Of a stretch of 64,000 nt of DNA, positions 1-8,535 are shown in pieces. The notes below the pieces were generated by a model. It saw only the letters and a program-made list of their open reading frames with translations. It was not told the origin of the DNA and searched no databases. Each line of letters begins with the position of its first letter. The stretch's first letter is position 1. The position numbers and the translations under genes are program-made. Source of the DNA: Treponemataceae bacterium (GTDB lineage Bacteria > Spirochaetota > Spirochaetia > Treponematales > Treponemataceae); assembly GCA_024402435.1 (NCBI GenBank), contig JAKSTU010000003.1, forward strand, positions 1 to 64,000, written 5' to 3'.

Positions 1-180
1 TCCGCTCAACATGACAAAGGGGCAGCATTCGTTGTGCGCGCATTCTGCGGCATGACAAAGCATTAGCATTCACTGCGCCTGTTTCGCGCGACATGACAAA
101 GCAGGGCACTCACTGCGTTCGACTACGCTCAACATGACAAAAAGAGCATGTCATCCTGAGCGTAGTCGAAGGATCTTTCT
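1..180. repeat. 41-bp tandem/inverted intergenic repeat
   Basis: Read on the minus strand, a unit beginning TTTGTCATG recurs every 41 bp, at about 141-101, 100-60 and 59-19, with a fourth copy running off the window edge. At 119-138 and 150-169 the core faces itself as a roughly 20-bp imperfect inverted repeat (GACTACGCTCA against TGAGCGTAGTC). The core GTCATCCTGAGCG-AGTCGAAGGATCT resembles a short repeat that is common between genes in many bacterial genomes. No coding potential is supported here. Confidence 0.7.
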
Positions 181-245
181 GGGCATTTGTTTTGTCCGTC
201 GTGCGCGGCATGACAGCGGGCGGGCAAATGAACTTTTCGGGACTT

Positions 246-1571
246 TCAGCAGAGTTCCCAGTTGCCGCCGCCGCAACTTGCAAAAGTAGAACCGAAAAAC
301 ACTTTCATGGCTTTTATCATGCGCTCAGTGTCTTCAACGCCAGCAGTTTCGTAGGGCGAGTGCATCGCAAGCTGTGCAAGTCCTATGTCCACAGTGTTCA
401 GCGAAACCTGTGCGTTGGACAAGTGTCCCAGTGTGGAGCCGCCCGGAATGTCAGAACGGTTGAAGTAATCCTGCACGGGTACGCCTGCTTTTCTGCACAC
501 GGCTTTGAAAACGGCGGCCGAAACTGCATCGGTCGTGTATTTTTGCGCCGCATTGTGCTTTACCACGATTCCACCGTTCATAACAGGTCTGTTGGTAGGG
601 CATGCTTTGTCACCATGATTCGGGTGTACGGCATGTGCATTGTCCGCAGAAACCATAAAGCTGTTTGCCGTAATCCTGCCGTAATCCGAACTGTCACCGC
701 CGGTGCCGCTTACGATACGCTGCAGTGTGTTTTTGAGAAAATCAGAGCAGGCACCCTGTTTTGTGCCGCTTCCGACTTCTTCGTTGTCAAAAAGGGCATA
801 GACAGGAACGCTGCTGTCTGTTTGCGGGGCTGCAACAAAACCCTGCAGAACAGTGTAGGCACATTGCAGATCATCAAGACGCGGTGCGGAAAAAAACTCC
901 TTGTTTGCGCCCCAGACAGAACCGCTGCTGCGGCAGTACAGAAACAAGTCCGCAGAAGCAATTTCTTCTGCAGAAACTTCCGCATTTTCAGCAACCAGTT
1001 CCATGAATCCGCCTTTTGAAATGCCGCTTCCGAGAACAGGAAGCATTTCAGTCTGCACGTTTATCGGGTGTCCTTCGTTGGCGCTCCGGTCCATATGTAT
1101 TGCAAGACTCGGAATCATCATCAGATCCCGGTCAATGTTCACAAGCTTTGTCTCAAGCCGGTTGCCTTTCCACAGGCAGATTCTTCCCGCAACAGAAAGA
1201 GGTCTGTCAAACCACGGCGCCATGAGCATTCCGCCGTAGCCTTCTGCATTCAGTTTGACATAAGCACCCTGTTCACAAATCATTTCAGGATTTTCTTTGA
1301 TCTTGAAGCAGGGAGAATCGCTGTGACTCGCCCCGATCATGAAGCATCCGATGGGGTTTTGCGGAACTTTGAATGCAATGACAGCAGATTCGTTGCGTAC
1401 CAGAAAATATCTGCCGCCTTTTTCCAACTTCCATGAATCATTTTCACGGAGTTCTTCAAAATCATTTTCCAGAAGTATTTTTCGTACATTGTCTGCTGCG
1501 TGGAATTGTGTAGGACTGTTTTCAATAAAACGGAGAAGTTCGTCTGTTGTTGAATTATCTGTTGTTTTCAT
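246..1571 (-). CDS. M18 family aminopeptidase
   Basis: This is a cytosolic, zinc-dependent aminopeptidase that removes N-terminal residues from peptides (family knowledge). The 441-residue product has the M18 landmarks: GASHSDSP near residue 83 (metal-binding His), LDDLQ near 232, FDNEEVGSGTKQG near 262 (metal and catalytic acids), and a C-terminal ADNAHAVHPNH segment. An in-frame ATG at 1694 would add 41 residues that look unrelated and lie inside the divergent EAL gene's promoter and coding region, so ATG 1571 is preferred. That start has no Shine-Dalgarno sequence. A -35/-10-like pair ends 6 nt before it. The gene is monocistronic and ends near the left-edge repeat, without a T-rich terminator. 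Confidence 0.93.
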   Translation of the reverse strand: MKTTDNSTTDELLRFIENSPTQFHAADNVRKILLENDFEELRENDSWKLEKGGRYFLVRNESAVIAFKVPQNPIGCFMIGASHSDSPCFKIKENPEMICEQGAYVKLNAEGYGGMLMAPWFDRPLSVAGRICLWKGNRLETKLVNIDRDLMMIPSLAIHMDRSANEGHPINVQTEMLPVLGSGISKGGFMELVAENAEVSAEEIASADLFLYCRSSGSVWGANKEFFSAPRLDDLQCAYTVLQGFVAAPQTDSSVPVYALFDNEEVGSGTKQGACSDFLKNTLQRIVSGTGGDSSDYGRITANSFMVSADNAHAVHPNHGDKACPTNRPVMNGGIVVKHNAAQKYTTDAVSAAVFKAVCRKAGVPVQDYFNRSDIPGGSTLGHLSNAQVSLNTVDIGLAQLAMHSPYETAGVEDTERMIKAMKVFFGSTFASCGGGNWELC

Positions 1572-1577
1572 ATTTGT

Positions 1578-1606
1578 ATTTTGCTGTATAAAATTGAATT
1601 TTTCAA
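1578..1606 (-). promoter_or_regulatory. Putative promoter of M18 gene, leaderless spacing
   Basis: On the minus strand TTGAAA (1606-1601), a 17-bp spacer and CAAAAT (1583-1578) end 6 nt before ATG 1571. The -10 is weak, but the geometry matches other promoters in the window. It interleaves with the divergent EAL promoter. Confidence 0.45.
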
Positions 1607-1622
1607 TGAATGGTTTTATAAT
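1594..1622 (+). promoter_or_regulatory. Promoter of EAL gene, leaderless spacing
   Basis: TTGAAT (1594-1599), a 17-bp spacer and a perfect TATAAT (1617-1622) end 7 nt before ATG 1630. Transcription should begin at or next to the start codon. Confidence 0.7.
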
Positions 1623-1629
1623 CGATGGC

Positions 1630-3837
1630 ATGATTGAGTACGAATTCCAATACGACATATCAGCAATCCTCATTCTTGGTGTAATCCTTTTCATTTCAAT
1701 GATTCATCGCAAAATGCCGGAAACCAAGAACACCCTTTTTCTGGCAATCTGTCTGTCTGTTCTTGGAAGTGCCGTAACCGACATGCTTTCTGCTGTTTTC
1801 AACATAAATCCTTTTCAGTATCCGCTTTCAGTTCAATATGTGGTAACGATTCTCTACTTTGTCTTCGGCTGTTCGATTTCCATGTTCTTTCTATTATATT
1901 GTCTCGGAATTTGCGGACAGTTGAAGCGGATGAAAAGGCCGCTTTTTCAGACACTGGTTTTCGGCCCTTATCTTGCAGATCTTTCCATGATTGCCGTTTC
2001 TCCTTTCTGGGGAACGGTTTTTTCCTATTCTGAAGAGGGAGTTTATGTTCGTGGAATAGGTGTGTGGATTATGTATCTGCTGATTCTGTTCCACTGTATT
2101 CTTGGATGCGCCGTTATTTTTGTAATGGGGACTCATGTTCCGCGGCAGAAAAAAGTACTTACTGTAAGTTTTGTTTTCTTTACTCTGATCGGTGTTGTTT
2201 TTCAGGCGATTTATCCTCTGGTTCTGATTCAGAATTTCAGTGTTGCAACCGGGCTTCTGCTTATTTTTGTTTCTCTTCAGCGTCCGGAAGAAGTGCTTGA
2301 TAATGACACGGGCTTTCTGAACCATACTTCATTTGAAATAATGGTTTCCAGAACTTATCAGCGCAAAATGCCTTTTTCTCTGATTGTGGTTCTTATTGAT
2401 GATTTTCAGTTTTTCAGTTCTGCATTCGGTGTGGACGGAATGAACTACATTCTGCAGAACATCGGACGTTTTCTGAAACAGCTTCCTATCAAAGGCAGTG
2501 TTTACTATGACCGTCCGGGTGTTTTCTGCATCTGGACATTCAGCACCGATGAAGACAAACTGCAGGAAACCGTGAATCAGATTGCGGAACGCTTTGAAGA
2601 CAACTGGAAAGATCATTCCAACGATGCAAAGCTTTTTGTGCGCCAGTGTATCATCCGCTGTCCGGACGATGCTGATTCGCCTGAGAAAATTGAAGAAATT
2701 ATTGGAACTGTTGCCACTGACATGCGCTATTCTGCCCACAAACTGCTCAACGGCGGTGACATTGACATTGCAACAAAACAGCGCATTGACTATTTGGACA
2801 AACTGATCAAATCCGCAATTTACGAAGACCGTATCGACGTTTATTATCAGCCTCTTTTTTCAACACATAAAAACAGGATTGTCGGTGCAGAGGCACTTAT
2901 CCGAATGCGCGATGAAAACGGAAATTTCGTTTCTCCTGAAGAATTCGTTCCGATTGCAGAACGCAACGGTCAGATTCTCCGTCTCGGCCAATATGTTTAT
3001 GAAAATGTCTGCCGTTTTATTTCCACCACTGACATAATCAAATATGGTGTGGATGTAATCGACGTAAATCTTTCAATGGCACAGTGCATGCAGATAAAAC
3101 TTGCCGGGGAACTGATAGAAACTGTCAAAAACTATGGAATTTCTCCGGAATACATTTCTTTGGAAATTACAGAAACTGCTGCGGCTCACTCGCCTGAAAT
3201 GCTTCTTATCAACATGGAAAAACTTTCGGAAGCAGGTTTCTCCTTTGCCCTTGATGATTACGGAAGCGGTTATGCAAACATCAATTATATCGTTCATCTT
3301 CCGTTCTCCGTGGTAAAAATTGACAAAGACATTCTGTGGTCTGCAATGAATGACCTTACTGCAAAAGTTGTTCTTTCTTCTTCTGTTGAAATGATGCGCA
3401 AACTGAACAAGAAAATTGTTGCAGAAGGCGTGGAAAACAAAGAAATGGCAGACATGCTGACCAAACTGAACTGTGATCTTCTGCAGGGATATTATTATTC
3501 AAAGCCGTTGCCGCAGAAGCGCTTCCTGAATCTTCTTAAGGAGCAGTATGAACTGCAGCTTTCTGAAGACATGTATCTTGATGAACTTGAAGCTGTTGAT
3601 GATGACGGCAATGTGATTCCTTCTTCTTCCGGCGGATCGGGTTCTGCCGGTGGCGATGCAGATTCAGCGGAAGAAATCCTTTCTGATGGTTCTGAAATGG
3701 TAATTGATATTTCACCTGAAATGATTGATGAAGAGTTTGCCCAAAAGGACGAAGTTGCGAAATTGGCTGCAGTGGAGGATGAGTATATTATGGAACTGGA
3801 TGCTGCAGACGACGTTGGAGAACTGGAAGAAGTATAA
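1630..3837 (+). CDS. Membrane-anchored EAL-domain c-di-GMP phosphodiesterase
   Basis: The product (735 aa from this start) should hydrolyse the second messenger c-di-GMP. The N-terminal ~215 residues hold about seven hydrophobic helices. A degenerate GGDEF-like domain follows, in which the signature is replaced by a sequence such as RPGVFC, so it is unlikely to make c-di-GMP. The EAL domain is complete by eye: EAL within AEALIR near residue 420, VNLS, EITE near 513, DDYGSGY near 541, the Lys of KIDK, AEGVEN near 598 and QGYYYSKPLP. The last ~100 residues form a very acidic tail. ATG 1630 is chosen because a TTGAAT/TATAAT promoter ends 7 nt upstream. ATG 1606 would lie between the -35 and -10. 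It is first in an operon with the DUF975 and YigZ genes. Confidence 0.92.
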   Translation: MIEYEFQYDISAILILGVILFISMIHRKMPETKNTLFLAICLSVLGSAVTDMLSAVFNINPFQYPLSVQYVVTILYFVFGCSISMFFLLYCLGICGQLKRMKRPLFQTLVFGPYLADLSMIAVSPFWGTVFSYSEEGVYVRGIGVWIMYLLILFHCILGCAVIFVMGTHVPRQKKVLTVSFVFFTLIGVVFQAIYPLVLIQNFSVATGLLLIFVSLQRPEEVLDNDTGFLNHTSFEIMVSRTYQRKMPFSLIVVLIDDFQFFSSAFGVDGMNYILQNIGRFLKQLPIKGSVYYDRPGVFCIWTFSTDEDKLQETVNQIAERFEDNWKDHSNDAKLFVRQCIIRCPDDADSPEKIEEIIGTVATDMRYSAHKLLNGGDIDIATKQRIDYLDKLIKSAIYEDRIDVYYQPLFSTHKNRIVGAEALIRMRDENGNFVSPEEFVPIAERNGQILRLGQYVYENVCRFISTTDIIKYGVDVIDVNLSMAQCMQIKLAGELIETVKNYGISPEYISLEITETAAAHSPEMLLINMEKLSEAGFSFALDDYGSGYANINYIVHLPFSVVKIDKDILWSAMNDLTAKVVLSSSVEMMRKLNKKIVAEGVENKEMADMLTKLNCDLLQGYYYSKPLPQKRFLNLLKEQYELQLSEDMYLDELEAVDDDGNVIPSSSGGSGSAGGDADSAEEILSDGSEMVIDISPEMIDEEFAQKDEVAKLAAVEDEYIMELDAADDVGELEEV

Positions 3838-4731
3838 ATGGTTTCAACAACTGAGCTCATAGCAAAAATCAATAATGTAATCAAAGAAAATTTCAACAGG
3901 ATTGCAATTTCTCTTGTGGTGATGATGGTTATCTCACGTGTGGTCAGTGCAATTCTTGTTCTGCCTGTACTCAGCATTTCTCTTGGCGGCGGAGGATTTT
4001 TCGGTTCTGCAATCACTCTTCTTCTTGCAGCTGCCTCTGTTGTGGTAACAGTTTTTCTGCTTTACGGCTTTTTTGTGCTGGTCGGGCGTTTTTATCGCAA
4101 CGAAGCTGCAGTTATCGGGCATCTGTTCTGGGGCTTTACCAATGATTCAAAAAGGGTTCTGATCTGTTCCGTTCTTGTTGGTCTTCTGTGCATTCTTTCT
4201 TCAATCATCTCCGTTTCTCCCATAATAATCTATGTTTATACCAATGACGCATTTATAGAAGGAATTATGGCAACATTGGAAGCCGATCCCGAAATGATTC
4301 CGGTGATTGCAGTCATGGACGCACTTATGAAACTGGTTCCTTTTTCTTTCATAGGCAACGCAGTCATACTGTTTGCCGTGCTCTTCCGCTATTCTTTTGT
4401 TTTTTTCATTCTGTATCATGAACCGGAACTTTCCTGGAAGGATGCGCTCAAAAAAAGCCGGCACCTTCTGAAAGGCCGCAAATGGAAGCTTTTCTGTTTC
4501 TGTCTGCGTGTCGCCAAGATTCCTCTTGCATGTACTCTCGGCCTGTTCCTGCTGTCGGTTCTTCCCGCAGGTTTTGTCCAAAGTTTTTCAGCTCTTTGTA
4601 CAATGGGATACTCACTCAGTCTGTATCTTTCATTCATTTTTCTGATTTTTGCGCTTGCGGCTTTTTACTATGAATGCGCAGATCCGGACACATTATGCTT
4701 ATCCTCACCGGAAGCTTTGCAGCTGAACTGA
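3838..4731 (+). CDS. DUF975-like integral membrane protein
   Basis: This is a 297-residue multi-pass inner-membrane protein of unknown function. It has about six hydrophobic helices. The segment FRYSFVFFILYHEPELSWKD followed by KKSRHLLKGRKWKLF resembles the conserved core of DUF975 proteins (a pattern of aromatic residues, an EAL/DAL-type helix, and SRxLMKGxKWxLF). The ATG directly abuts the stop of the EAL gene (TAAATG), and a GGAAGAAG sequence inside the EAL 3' end can serve as ribosome binding site, so translation is probably coupled. Co-transcription suggests a membrane or signalling link with the phosphodiesterase, but the sequence gives no specific role. Confidence 0.8.
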   Translation: MVSTTELIAKINNVIKENFNRIAISLVVMMVISRVVSAILVLPVLSISLGGGGFFGSAITLLLAAASVVVTVFLLYGFFVLVGRFYRNEAAVIGHLFWGFTNDSKRVLICSVLVGLLCILSSIISVSPIIIYVYTNDAFIEGIMATLEADPEMIPVIAVMDALMKLVPFSFIGNAVILFAVLFRYSFVFFILYHEPELSWKDALKKSRHLLKGRKWKLFCFCLRVAKIPLACTLGLFLLSVLPAGFVQSFSALCTMGYSLSLYLSFIFLIFALAAFYYECADPDTLCLSSPEALQLN

Positions 4732-5300
4732 CCGTAAAAGGATCCCGCTTTATAGCAGAGGTTCTGCCTGTAACCACTCAGGCAGAGGCCCGGGATACTT
4801 TGAAGGCACAGAAAACCCGTTATGCGGACGCCACTCACGTTGTTCATGCATTCATTGCGGGGCTTGGTGCAGAAGTAATGGGCATGAGTGACGACGGAGA
4901 ACCTTCCGGAACAGCCGGGCGTCCTGTGCTGGATGTGCTTAAGGGCAGGGGCGTAACAAATGTTCTGCTTACTGTAACACGCTATTTTGGAGGAACGCTC
5001 CTCGGAACAGGCGGGCTTGTAAAAGCATATGGTGACAGTGCAAAGCTTGTTCTTGACGGCGCGGCCGGTGCGGGACTTTTTGAGCCTTATGTGGAAAAAT
5101 GCGGTTTTTTCATGACGGTGCCATACGAACTGCTGGACAAAATCAAATATTCACTTCAGAACTACAAAATTTCAGACATGACTGAGGAATACACGGAAAA
5201 AGTCTGTATTTCCGGTCAGATACACGCAGACCAGTTTGAAAGACTCTGCTCGAACATCCGTGAAATGACAAACGCAACCGTCATTGTTGAACGCCTGTAA
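4695..5300 (+). CDS. YigZ/IMPACT family protein
   Basis: This is a 201-residue member of the UPF0029/IMPACT family (bacterial YigZ), whose biochemical role is poorly defined. The family signature is clear: GSRFIAEV near the N terminus, then DDGEPSGTAGRPVLDVL and a nearby VTRYFGGTLLGTGGLVKAY. The C-terminal half matches the small ferredoxin-like domain of the family. ATG 4695 starts the protein at the usual family position; ATG 4674 would add seven residues. Either start overlaps the end of the DUF975 gene, so the three genes form one transcription unit with coupled translation. Confidence 0.92.
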   Translation: MLILTGSFAAELTVKGSRFIAEVLPVTTQAEARDTLKAQKTRYADATHVVHAFIAGLGAEVMGMSDDGEPSGTAGRPVLDVLKGRGVTNVLLTVTRYFGGTLLGTGGLVKAYGDSAKLVLDGAAGAGLFEPYVEKCGFFMTVPYELLDKIKYSLQNYKISDMTEEYTEKVCISGQIHADQFERLCSNIREMTNATVIVERL

Positions 5301-5349
5301 ATAATCTGAAAATTTTTGTCATAAGGGAAACACCTGATTAGGTAAAGTA

Positions 5350-5391
5350 TTGACTTTGATACATTGTTGAACTAACATACTAGTATGGTAG
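5350..5391 (+). promoter_or_regulatory. uxuB promoter with palindromic operator over start codon
   Basis: TTGACT (5350-5355), a 17-bp spacer and TAACAT (5373-5378) end 6 nt before ATG 5385. A 20-bp palindrome with one mismatched pair, CTAACATACTAGTATGGTAG (5372-5391), covers the -10, the expected +1 and the start codon. A repressor bound there would block transcription; a GntR-type regulator of hexuronate genes is a reasonable guess. Confidence 0.65.
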
Positions 5392-7013
5392 AATTACGAA
5401 AAGCGCAACTCTCAGGCGCAAAAAAAACTGAGTGGGAAAATGCAGGTGTGGAACTCCCTGCCTTTGACATTGACAAAATGCGCGCACAGACAGAGCAGAC
5501 TCCGGAATGGCTCCATTTTGGTGCAGGAAATATTTTCAGAGGGTTCATTGCGGACTTGGCTCAAAAACTTTTGAACGAAGGCCTTGCCCAGACCGGAATC
5601 ATTGCAGCGGACACTTTTGACTACGAAATCATTGACAAAATCTACAAGCCATATGACAACCTTACTCTTCTTGCGCTGATGAACGCAGACGGTTCTCTTG
5701 AAAAGAGAATTGTGGCTTCAGTGGCAGAAGGAATTCATGCAGATTCTTCGGACGGCGCATGCTGGAACAAACTCAAATCGATTTTTTCTGCTGATTCTTT
5801 CAAAATGGCAAGCTTTACCATTACTGAAAAAGGTTATTCCCTTTTCGGAATGAACGGAGAACTGTCACCTGTGGCTGCGGCAGACATTGCCAACGGTCCT
5901 GACAAACCTGTACATGCAATGAGCGTTGTTGCTTCTCTTGTTCTGGAACGCTACAAAAAAGGTGCAAAACCGATTGCTCTTGTAAGCATGGACAACTGCT
6001 CTCACAACGGTGAAAAACTTCAGAATGCAGTTTTTGCAGTTGCAGACGGCTGGTTGAAGAACGGATTTGTTGACGCAGGATTCATTGAATATATTCATGA
6101 TTCAAAACGTGTTTCCTTCCCCTGGTCAATGATCGACAAAATCACACCGCGCCCTGCCGCAAGTGTTCAGGCAAAGCTTGAAGAACTGGGCATTGCAGAC
6201 ATTGCTCCCGTAACCACAAACCGCAAGACATTCATTGCGCCTTTCGTAAATGCAGAAAAACCCCAGTATCTTGTCATTGAAGACAATTTCCCCAACGGGC
6301 GCCCCGCATTTGACAAACTTTCAGGAAGCGGTGTCTACCTTGCAGACCGTGATACAGTAAACCGCACCGAAACAATGAAAGTTACTACTTGTCTCAATCC
6401 GCTTCATACTGCACTTGCTGTTTACGGCTGTCTTCTCGGCAACAAATCCATTGCAGAAGAAATGACAAATCCCCTTCTGGTCGCACTTATCCGTAAAATC
6501 GGGTATGACGAAGGACTTCCTGTGGTTGTTGACCCGGGCATCCTGAAACCCAAGGCATTTATTGATGAAGTTGTTATGGAACGTCTGCCGAACCCGGGCA
6601 TTCCTGACACACCGGAACGGATTGCGACTGACACATCACAGAAAGTGCCCGTCCGCTTCGGAGAAACAATCAAATCTTATATCCGTGAAGGCCGCAGCTT
6701 TGATTCAATGGTAGGAATTCCTCTTGCAATTGCAGGCTGGCTCCGCTATCTTCTCGGAATAAATGACAAAGGCGAAGAATTTGCCGTATCAAGCGATCCT
6801 ATGATGGATCAGCTTAAGGAAATCCTTGCTCCTGTCAAACTGGGCAAACCTGAAAGCGCAAAAGGTGTTCTTGAACCGCTCTTCAAAAACACTACGATTT
6901 TCGGTACTGACCTGACAACAACTCCGCTTGCGGGAAAAATTGAAGAGATTTATGGAAAACTGATTTCCGGAACCGGAACAGTTGAAAAAACCCTTGAAGA
7001 GTATTTGAAGTAG
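5385..7013 (+). CDS. uxuB: Fructuronate reductase (D-mannonate oxidoreductase)
   Basis: This enzyme reduces D-fructuronate to D-mannonate with NADH in cytoplasmic glucuronate degradation. The 542-residue product is a long-chain mannitol dehydrogenase-type protein. The N-terminal HFGAGNIFRGF segment is the nucleotide-binding loop, KGYSL and SMDNCSHNG lie mid-protein, and the C-terminal domain contains SFPWSMIDKITPRP and CLNPLHTALAVYG. The assignment to uxuB rather than a mannitol or altronate dehydrogenase rests on length and on uxuA starting 10 bp downstream. Transcription probably starts at the start codon, where a palindromic operator is also located. Confidence 0.92.
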   Translation: MVELRKAQLSGAKKTEWENAGVELPAFDIDKMRAQTEQTPEWLHFGAGNIFRGFIADLAQKLLNEGLAQTGIIAADTFDYEIIDKIYKPYDNLTLLALMNADGSLEKRIVASVAEGIHADSSDGACWNKLKSIFSADSFKMASFTITEKGYSLFGMNGELSPVAAADIANGPDKPVHAMSVVASLVLERYKKGAKPIALVSMDNCSHNGEKLQNAVFAVADGWLKNGFVDAGFIEYIHDSKRVSFPWSMIDKITPRPAASVQAKLEELGIADIAPVTTNRKTFIAPFVNAEKPQYLVIEDNFPNGRPAFDKLSGSGVYLADRDTVNRTETMKVTTCLNPLHTALAVYGCLLGNKSIAEEMTNPLLVALIRKIGYDEGLPVVVDPGILKPKAFIDEVVMERLPNPGIPDTPERIATDTSQKVPVRFGETIKSYIREGRSFDSMVGIPLAIAGWLRYLLGINDKGEEFAVSSDPMMDQLKEILAPVKLGKPESAKGVLEPLFKNTTIFGTDLTTTPLAGKIEEIYGKLISGTGTVEKTLEEYLK

Positions 7014-7023
7014 AGGCATAAAA

Positions 7024-8094
7024 ATGAAAATGACATTCAGATGGTACGGAAAAGGATTCGATTCCGTTACTTTGGAACAGATCCGGCAGATTCCGGGTGT
7101 AAAAGGCGTTATTACAACAGTTTATGACAGTGTTCCCGGCGAAGCATGGACTCAGGAACGTGTGCATTCAATCCGCGAGGACGTAGAAGCTCACGGTCTG
7201 GAAATTTCCGGTATTGAAAGCGTAAACATTCATGACGACATCAAAACCGGAAGTCCCCGCCGTGACGAATACATTGAAAACTACATCAAGACACTGGAAG
7301 TTCTGGGCAAAGAAGACATTCACATGGTCTGCTACAACTTTATGCCCGTTTTTGACTGGACTCGCAGTGACCTTGCAAAAGTCCGTCCCGACGGTTCTAC
7401 AGTTCTTGCCTATGACCAGAGTGTAATCGATCAGATCAATCCTGAAGAAATGTTCTCTTCTCTGGACAAAAAATCCAACGGTTTTGTTCTTCCCGGTTGG
7501 GAACCTGAACGCATGGCACGCATCAAGGAACTTTTTGATGCATATAAAAATGTTGATGAAGAAACACTGTTCAACAATCTGGTGTACTTCCTCAAAGCAA
7601 TCATGCCCGTGTGTGACAAATACGGCATTGACATGGCAATTCATCCGGATGACCCGGCTTGGCCTGTGTTCAATCTGCCGCGCATCATTACCGGCAAGGA
7701 AAAAATTGTCCGCATGCTCAAAGCGGTAGACAATCCGCATAACGGAATCACACTTTGTACCGGTTCTTTGGGATCAAATCCTGACAACGACCTGTGCGAC
7801 ATTATCCGTGCCTGCAAAGGCCGCATCCATTTTGCGCACCTTCGCAACCTTTGGCACGAAAAACCCGGAAAATTCCAGGAAGCAGCACACCTTTCTGCAG
7901 ACGGAACTTTTGATATGTATGCAATCACCAAGACATTGTACGAGACAGGTTTTGACGGCTGCATCCGTCCTGACCACGGCCGCGCAATCTGGGGCGAAGT
8001 TGCAATGCCCGGTTATGGTCTTTATGACCGTGCTCTCGGCTGTGCATATCTGAACGGTCTTTGGGAAGCTGTAAGCAAGGAATATCCCCGCTGA
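7024..8094 (+). CDS. uxuA: Mannonate dehydratase
   Basis: The enzyme dehydrates D-mannonate to 2-keto-3-deoxygluconate (EC 4.2.1.8), the step after uxuB. The 356-residue protein starts MKMTFRWYGKGFDSV and has GVKGVITTVYDSVPGEAW, the SGIESVNIHDDIK segment, HPDDPAWP and HFAHLRN, and near the C terminus DGCIRPDHGR. These match UxuA, a metal-dependent xylose-isomerase-like barrel. The gene lies 10 bp after uxuB with the ribosome binding site GAGG, so the two are co-transcribed. No hexuronate isomerase (uxaC) or KDG kinase/aldolase is present in this window. Confidence 0.96.
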   Translation: MKMTFRWYGKGFDSVTLEQIRQIPGVKGVITTVYDSVPGEAWTQERVHSIREDVEAHGLEISGIESVNIHDDIKTGSPRRDEYIENYIKTLEVLGKEDIHMVCYNFMPVFDWTRSDLAKVRPDGSTVLAYDQSVIDQINPEEMFSSLDKKSNGFVLPGWEPERMARIKELFDAYKNVDEETLFNNLVYFLKAIMPVCDKYGIDMAIHPDDPAWPVFNLPRIITGKEKIVRMLKAVDNPHNGITLCTGSLGSNPDNDLCDIIRACKGRIHFAHLRNLWHEKPGKFQEAAHLSADGTFDMYAITKTLYETGFDGCIRPDHGRAIWGEVAMPGYGLYDRALGCAYLNGLWEAVSKEYPR

Positions 8095-8143
8095 CAAAGG
8101 ACGGGCGCAAATAAAACGCTTTGTCTCTCGTGACAGTTTAAGA

Positions 8144-8173
8144 ACGCGTCTGAGTTTTCAGGCGTGTTTTTTT
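8144..8173 (+). terminator. Terminator after uxuA
   Basis: The stem ACGC-CTGA / TCAG-GCGT with a 2-nt bulge is followed by TGTTTTTTT. It closes the uxuBA operon and separates it from the symporter leader. Confidence 0.75.
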
Positions 8174-8192
8174 ATGCAAATGCGGCGCAGAC

Positions 8193-8236
8193 AAAATGCA
8201 TAAATATTGCAAAAAAATGCATAAATATGATATTAT
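8193..8236 (+). promoter_or_regulatory. Promoter with two 15-bp direct repeats
   Basis: AAAATGCATAAATAT occurs at 8193-8207 and again at 8214-8228, exactly 21 bp apart (two helical turns). TTGCAA (8207-8212) and TATTAT (8231-8236), 18 bp apart, form a plausible promoter overlapping the repeats. Transcription would start near 8243 and give a leader of about 290 nt before the symporter start. Confidence 0.55.
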
Positions 8237-8242
8237 CACTCG

Positions 8243-8535
8243 TTCCTTGTTTATGGGAAACAGAAGGAAAAGTCCTGTTTTGTGCGGGACTTTTTCTGAA
8301 AGAATGAGGCAGAAGAATCCCCGTTGAACGATGCGGTATTTTTCTTTGCAAATCTGCGTTGCGGGTTTGGCCTTGTTCAGGGTTTGCTTCAAACCTGAAA
8401 ACGTCGGAGTCAGGGCTTTGCAAAGCTGAAGGCGGACGCACCTTGACCGGCGTATTAAATTGTCCGCATTTGCGGACGGTAAAAAGTCGTTTTCAAATCA
8501 TAGGATTTGTTTCCGGCTTTTTATGGGAGATAAAA
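8243..8535 (+). promoter_or_regulatory. Long structured 5' leader, candidate cis-regulatory RNA
   Basis: This 290-nt gene-free stretch contains at least five hairpins: 8268-8294 (AAAAGTCC stem, T-rich), 8376-8399 (TTCAGG/CCTGAA), 8402-8438 (CGTC/GACG closing GCTTTGCAAAGC), 8462-8477 (GTCCGC/GCGGAC) and 8481-8522. The last has a 9-bp stem AAAAAGTCG/CGGCTTTTT, then an inner CAAATC/GATTTG stem, and ends 3 nt before the GGGAGA ribosome binding site. I do not recognise a known riboswitch class. The layout (folded domain, terminator-like hairpin, ribosome binding site) resembles an attenuator. Confidence 0.5.

Noticed and set aside
192-1019. Plus-strand ORF of 275 codons across the M18 gene
   Set aside because: It is antisense to a well-supported aminopeptidase, has no ribosome binding site and encodes a Cys-rich sequence of no recognisable family.
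8359-8535. N-terminal extension of the symporter to ATG 8359
   Set aside because: The extension lies in the hairpin-rich leader and encodes residues without family similarity; GTG 8536 has a good ribosome binding site.
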